From assembly GCA_027600665.1 (NCBI GenBank), contig JADGJL010000854.1, positions 1 to 12,828 of the forward strand: a stretch of 12,828 nucleotides of DNA, in the 5' to 3' direction. Under the pieces are notes generated by a model. That model was not told the DNA's origin. It searched no databases and was given only the letters and a program-made list of their open reading frames with translations. Source of the DNA: Irineochytrium annulatum. Its lineage: Eukaryota; Chytridiomycota; Chytridiomycetes; Chytridiales; Chytridiaceae. A program made the position numbers and the translations under genes. Of the stretch, positions 9,123 through 12,828 are shown in pieces (position 1 is the stretch's first letter; each line of letters opens with the position of its first letter).

Positions 9123-9693
9123 TCAATTTTGTTCAAAGTCGACGGCGATGAGCTGGGAATACGTAAGAAGTTAAATCCTCACCCAATGATGCAAGGCTCT
9201 TTGAAGGAAAATACCTGGCTGAGGTCGAAGAGCTTCGCGAGGTGCTCCTTGATGAACTGCACGTGAACTGCGTCGGTGTAGTATGAAGCGAGGTCTGAGG
9301 ACAAAGAGGAATTAATCAAAGGTCAACTTAGCACCAAGCGCAAGTGATCAGTCAATGAAAAGCTTACCTTGTCTGTTAGCGAACTCCATGACCAAAGCGT
9401 GAGTTGCACCTTTACCGCGGGCGGTCTCGAAGTTCTCCCCGAAGGCTAACTGCAATCGAAGAGGATGAGAAGAAGGTCGTAAAATAGGTGCAAGAAGAAG
9501 AGCGGGACTCACCGATAGGACACCGGGAATTTTGGCCAAGGGCGTAGGGTCAAGAGCCTTAACCTACAATGATTTTACGACGTAAGCGGTAAGCGACGTA
9601 ATCAAACTTGATCAGACCCGGCGAAGAGCTTACCGTGGCGTCCGCAATCTCGGGCTTCTTGTGGAAGAGGACGATGTGCTTGATGACGCCCAT
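9123..9693 (-). CDS. Dabb (stress-responsive A/B barrel) domain protein
   Basis: Five small exons (9634-9693, 9513-9563, 9368-9449, 9215-9294, 9123-9152) separated by introns of 70, 63, 73 and 62 nt join in frame to give 100 residues, the usual length of a single Dabb domain. Family features in order are MGVIKHIVLFHKK (first strand with the conserved His), KIPGVLSLAFGENF, THALVMEFANRQDLASYY, the HVQFIKEHL helix and a final LIAVDFEQN strand. Dabb proteins form dimeric ferredoxin-like barrels; members act in stress responses or as small enzymes, and the specific role here is not readable. The last exon is only nine codons. Without it the frame would end in an unrelated 12-residue tail, so the VDF ending supports the splice. 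The gene lies 226 bases upstream of the IF1 gene on the same strand and is divergent from the small membrane-protein gene. Confidence 0.9.
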
Positions 9694-9836
9694 TATGGAA
9701 GACTTGGACGAGGAGACGAGGTAGACTTTGACGTTGGAGAGGAGGTGCAGATGGCTTATATATATACAACTTCCCAGCGATCGCTTTGAAATGGAAGATG
9801 GTTGGGGGATGAAATCCAAAACTTGGTGATCAACCG
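9694..9836. promoter_or_regulatory. Bidirectional promoter with palindromic TATA run
   Basis: Only 143 bases separate the divergent start codons of the Dabb gene and the small membrane-protein gene. A TATATATATA run at 9757-9766 lies about 64 bases from the Dabb ATG and about 71 bases from the other ATG. Because the run is its own reverse complement, it could place transcription in both directions. This is inferred from spacing and sequence. Confidence 0.55.
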
Positions 9837-10190
9837 ATGTCGACACTTCGCAGCAGGAAAAGCCGAGGACCCCATGCCGAGGCCGAGAAGCATAGAAACG
9901 ACGCCACCGATGACGACGACGACGCCCCCGCCGATCCCACTCCGCGGACGTGGCCGACGATCCCGGAGCCGACTGAGGACGAGCTGAATCAGCTGCAGGA
10001 GCCCGAGGGATGGTCGCGGGCGGTTTTGCCTGTGATGTCGATCTTCCTCTTGGCCCTGCTCGCGCTGGTGGTGGGACTTGTGGCCAAGGAAGTCTTGCGG
10101 TATCAAAGGGAGCAGGCGCTGCTGGATTACAAGAGCCCGTTCATGGAGAAGGCGCGGGCGCTGCCGAAGAAGGGGAGCGGAGCGGCTTGA
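9837..10190 (+). CDS. Small single-pass membrane protein, unrecognised
   Basis: An intronless frame of 117 residues. The N-terminus is basic (MSTLRSRKSRG), followed by an acidic stretch with five consecutive Asp (25-29) and a Pro/Glu-rich segment. One clear membrane helix (about 63-84, VLPVMSIFLLALLALVVGLV) comes next, then an amphipathic charged tail (KEVLRYQREQALLDY...) ending in KKGSGAA. Positive charge just after the helix suggests the C-terminus faces the cytosol or matrix. I do not recognise a family. The basic N-terminus could be a weak mitochondrial signal, but the acidic run straight after it argues against that. Composition and the clean helix make it a likely real gene, helped by the shared promoter with the Dabb gene. 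Confidence 0.72.
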   Translation: MSTLRSRKSRGPHAEAEKHRNDATDDDDDAPADPTPRTWPTIPEPTEDELNQLQEPEGWSRAVLPVMSIFLLALLALVVGLVAKEVLRYQREQALLDYKSPFMEKARALPKKGSGAA

Positions 10191-10772
10191 TGCTGGCGGG
10201 TTGGTGATATGAAGGTCGGATAGAGAGGACGCGGGCCGCGGGCGATTGCATTATATCCTTGTTAACACGTACATGTCGCCTTGCACACGAATTCTACCTG
10301 CTTGCCTTGGTTGCTCATTACTCTACCCGCGTTTTAGGCAGCGACAACGGGGTTTGGTAGTGTGATTCGACGTGTCTAATCGGCGACATCAAGAGGACTC
10401 TTGTTTTCGGGGCTCCATGCAAAGGTTAATGTGTTTACGGTGAATACTATGGCAACGAAGTAGGAGTAAGCAAGAGCATCAAAAGGATGGCGCTGTTTTT
10501 AAATGTGTTTCAGGAATTCGCATGGGCACATATGCACAGCTGCATAGTGTTCTCGCAGTTGATAGCACTGGAGTGCTCCTGTAGACCTCTGTGAGCAAAT
10601 TAACGAATGTGCATATATAAAATGAGGAGGCGTTACTTTTACTACCGGAAGCATTTTAGAGTACACACAAAACTCAGGGATTCCGTTAAATCACGAATAT
10701 AATGACGGAATAAAGCAAATGTAGGCGTCCAACTACATCAGGTCCAAAACACCCCCGTTCGCATACTTCTTC
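10191..10772. other. AT-rich convergent intergenic region
   Basis: This gap lies between the 3' ends of the small membrane-protein gene (plus) and the two-pass glycoprotein gene (minus). It is more AT-rich than the genes, particularly from 10430 to 10720, and should hold the two 3' untranslated ends. I looked for tRNA-like or repeated sequence and found none. Confidence 0.55.
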
Positions 10773-12132
10773 TCAAACATCCCCGCCGAAGAGGGGCTCG
10801 TGCTCTTCGTCCGTCCTTACCTCGACATAATCTTTCTTCATCCTCCAGATCTCCACGGGAGTCCTCCTGTGCCACAGTATAAGCGCAAGAGTCCCCACGG
10901 CCGTCAGGATGGCCAGCGTTTGTGCCAAGTAGAGCGATACGAAGGCGAGTATTCTTGGGTGCTGGTGGAACTCCACACGGGTCATGCCGCCGACGAAGTC
11001 ACCAGGCTCTTGAAGAACGATGTGGGCCGAGCGGAAGGCGCTCGGGGCGGTAAAATTGCAGGGCTTCCAATCGTCGTAGGGGGTATATACGTACTGGGGT
11101 GGACAAAACGCCAACGCATTGGTGACGTTGTACTTGGATGTCTCACCGCTGTGGTCGGTATTCTTAGACAGACGAACTCGACATAGGAATAAAGCAGAGG
11201 AAACGAATGAAAAGCACGGGATCCAAAGTGCAATGCTTACGTCGCCTGAATTTGAGCCGTTCTGTTTCCCGAGTAACCAACTAACGTGATTGAGAGGTCG
11301 GCCTCGAACGCGCCGAGAGAAGGAAAGTAGTTCGGTATACGGGCATCGATACGACCAGATTCGAACAACGTGTGTTTAAAGAGATTCATCCCGTCGAAGG
11401 AGTCCATCCGAATGATGACAGAAGCGTTTGCGGTTTTCGTGGCGGTAAGGTTTACGTCGAAAGTAAAGTGATCTCCGCCCCTTTGAAGTAGCTGGATGCG
11501 TCTAGGCGGACCATACTGCCACGGAGGCCATGCTGATTCCATATGTTCCATGGTCACGTTTGTGCTGAAATTGGCCGCGTAGGTGGATGTGGGCTAATCA
11601 AAAGTGCCAGTTCTAGTCAGCCAAGAAACCGGGGATATCAACATACCTTCTCGTCGAAGAGGTAAATAACATGAGGCCCATCTTGGTGAGTGTCTACCAC
11701 TTCCACATTCTTGCTCAACCACGCGCGGGTGTCAAGCCCGCAGACGCCACCGCATTTCACGTATTCATAAACGTCCGCGTGCACTCTCGTCGCGGCGAGG
11801 ATGCCGAAGATCGACGCGACAATGACGCCGACGCAGCCGAGGCACCAGAGCGCGCGGCAGGCAAACAAATAACAAGCCGTCCATATCTCTTTGGCGCGAA
11901 CTGGGTCGTAGGTCGGCTGCTGCACCTCCTCGGCATCCTTTCGGGAGTACGACACGGGGAGCGACAGGTTGGCCCAGCTGTTGCGAATGAGGACGAGCGA
12001 GGCAGTGGTTTCGCTGGCCTGGTCGCCGGCAACCGCGTCAGCAGCTGGGGCCGACGGTTGTAACCGGGCTCGCAGGCGCATCCCAAGAATGCGCAAAGTG
12101 AAGATCACATCGTCGGTGTCGTCGGCCGGCAT
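10773..12132 (-). CDS. Two-pass membrane glycoprotein of unknown function
   Basis: Exons 11647-12132, 11241-11593 and 10773-11148, with introns of 53 nt (GTATGT...ATTAG) and 92 nt (GTAAGC...CACAG), keep frame and give 404 residues. Layout: a soluble N-terminus (1-85) with a probable low-complexity Ala/Ser segment; a first membrane helix (about 86-114); a luminal or extracellular domain of about 230 residues with seven N-glycosylation sequons (NFS, NVT, NLT, NAS, NRT, NVT, NFT) and four Cys (127, 131, 295, 310); a second helix (about 346-372); and a 32-residue tail ending in an acidic TDEEHEPLFGGDV. All sequons lie between the helices, which supports an N-in/C-in topology. The tail resembles an acidic di-hydrophobic sorting signal. 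I do not recognise the family. A donor-like GAG|GTAAGG near the end of the last exon leaves the C-terminus less certain. Confidence 0.8.
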
Positions 12133-12660
12133 GACGAGAGATGGGTTGGGGGAAGATCGAGGCGCGTCGCCGGCTGTTTAATAGCAACGCCGTTGCAGCA
12201 GCACCAGCCGCGGGCACGATGGCTGAGCCAAACGAGGCGACGTAGAGGATGCGCTCAAGCGACGCATGCGACGTGGAGGTATTACCACACCAGCCGCGAC
12301 GATCCATTCAGCCCAACTCGACGGACGTGTAAGTTAACATACGCCAGATGAATGCGGGGTGTCAAAGTCAGCTCGCGCTTCTGATGCCGCCAGCCACCTC
12401 CCTTTCCACCGTGGTCGCCCCTTCAGTCAATTTTTTTGCGACGAGCACCGCCGCGACGTGCTTGTGGCCCGTCCGCTCGGCCCCATTCCCCGCCCGCGAC
12501 GACATCGACGGAAGGAGGCACAAGCCCGGTCCACCCTGATACCCGGCTCTGGGCTGCGCGACGATGCGGCCTTAAAGAGCGTGGCTGCCGCCTCGATGGC
12601 CGCCATCACACCAGCTATCTCAACCGCCCCGACCACCAGCGACCTAACCAACGAACCAAA
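12133..12660. promoter_or_regulatory. Divergent promoter region
   Basis: About 528 bases lie between the divergent starts of the two-pass glycoprotein and the secreted-protein gene. A CTTAAAG sequence near 12571-12577 lies about 85 bases before ATG 12661 and resembles the AATAAAG element before the wall-protein gene. On the minus strand an ATG at 12307 opens a frame that overlaps the glycoprotein start, so it may act as an upstream open frame. Confidence 0.35.
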
Positions 12661-12828
12661 ATGAAAGCTATTGCAGCCATCGCGTCCACCTTCGGCCTCC
12701 TTGCCGCGTTTGCCAACGCGTCGCCTTCCTCCAGGGTGCGATGGAACCAACTACTCTGAGCCCAAGCCCGACCAAGTCATCACCGCCATCGCCTTCCTAA
12801 CCCCGACAGGCAACAACACCGCCACTGC
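12661..12828 (+). CDS. Secreted protein, 5' end only, with apparent frameshift after signal peptide
   Basis: ATG 12661 (AACCAAA before it, A at -3) begins a textbook signal peptide, MKAIAAIASTFGLLAAFANA, followed by SPSSR. In this frame a TGA ends the peptide at residue 33 (12757-12759). From 12737 to the window edge, the +1 frame reads CDGTNYSEPKPDQVITAIAF and onward, which looks like a mature secreted domain with no stop. That frame has no ATG upstream in this window. A one-base indel in the 12721-12737 stretch or an unrecognised splice would reconcile the two. A CCTCCAG acceptor-like sequence ends at 12734, but no donor leaves room for an intron after the signal peptide. The family is not recognised and the rest lies off the right edge. 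Confidence 0.5.

Noticed and set aside
9756..10106. Minus-strand frame with Arg/Gln/His-rich sequence
   Set aside because: Shadow of the small membrane-protein gene on the opposite strand, with no family features.
12038..12307. Minus-strand ATG frame with a hydrophobic stretch upstream of the two-pass glycoprotein
   Set aside because: It runs out of frame through the glycoprotein start and shows no splice that joins it in frame; at most an upstream open frame.
1..12828. Prophage, CRISPR array, operon or defence system
   Set aside because: The genes are intron-containing eukaryotic genes on both strands; there are no repeat-spacer arrays, phage genes or bacterial ribosome binding sites.

Overview
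The window reads as nuclear DNA of a fungus. The genes are intron-rich, with short introns of 48 to about 173 nt, GT/AG borders and CTAAC/CTGAC-like branch sequences. The coding parts are GC-rich and the convergent intergenic gaps AT-rich. Protein families are fungal or general eukaryotic: an ALE1-type acyltransferase, a GPI-type pepsin-like protease, a mitochondrial F1 inhibitor and a Dabb protein. The IF1 copies carry an animal-style AGG motif rather than the yeast-style sequence, which suggests an early-diverging fungus such as a chytrid. That placement is a guess. All exon joins below come from reading frame, splice borders and family fit; no transcript evidence was available.

Layout: (1) 1-1349, minus: an ALE1/MBOAT lysophospholipid acyltransferase whose 3' part runs off the left edge and whose start codon appears to be split by an intron. 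(2) 1904-3782, minus: a five-exon secreted A1 aspartic protease with a probable GPI-anchor tail. (3) 4360-5095, plus: a divergent gene for a small Ser/Thr/Pro-rich GPI-type wall protein. (4) An AT-rich convergent gap with a 33-bp tandem duplication. (5) 5919-7695, minus: an acyltransferase-3 (NRF-6-like) membrane protein with a long Ser-rich N-terminus. (6) 8116-8896, minus: a four-exon mitochondrial F1-ATPase inhibitor (IF1) with two inhibitor modules in one chain. (7) 9123-9693, minus: a five-exon, 100-residue Dabb protein. (8) 9837-10190, plus: an unrecognised small single-pass membrane protein sharing a short bidirectional promoter with the Dabb gene. (9) An AT-rich convergent gap. (10) 10773-12132, minus: an unrecognised two-pass membrane glycoprotein. 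(11) 12661 to the right edge, plus: the start of a secreted-protein gene that appears frameshifted just after its signal peptide.

No shared pathway joins these genes and this is not an operon. About half encode secreted or membrane proteins, and two (the protease and the small wall protein) are divergent and both look GPI-anchored. The most notable item is the tandem IF1: copy 1 ends and copy 2 begins inside a single uninterrupted exon, and copy 2 has no ATG of its own, so the two inhibitor modules are very probably fused in one polypeptide.
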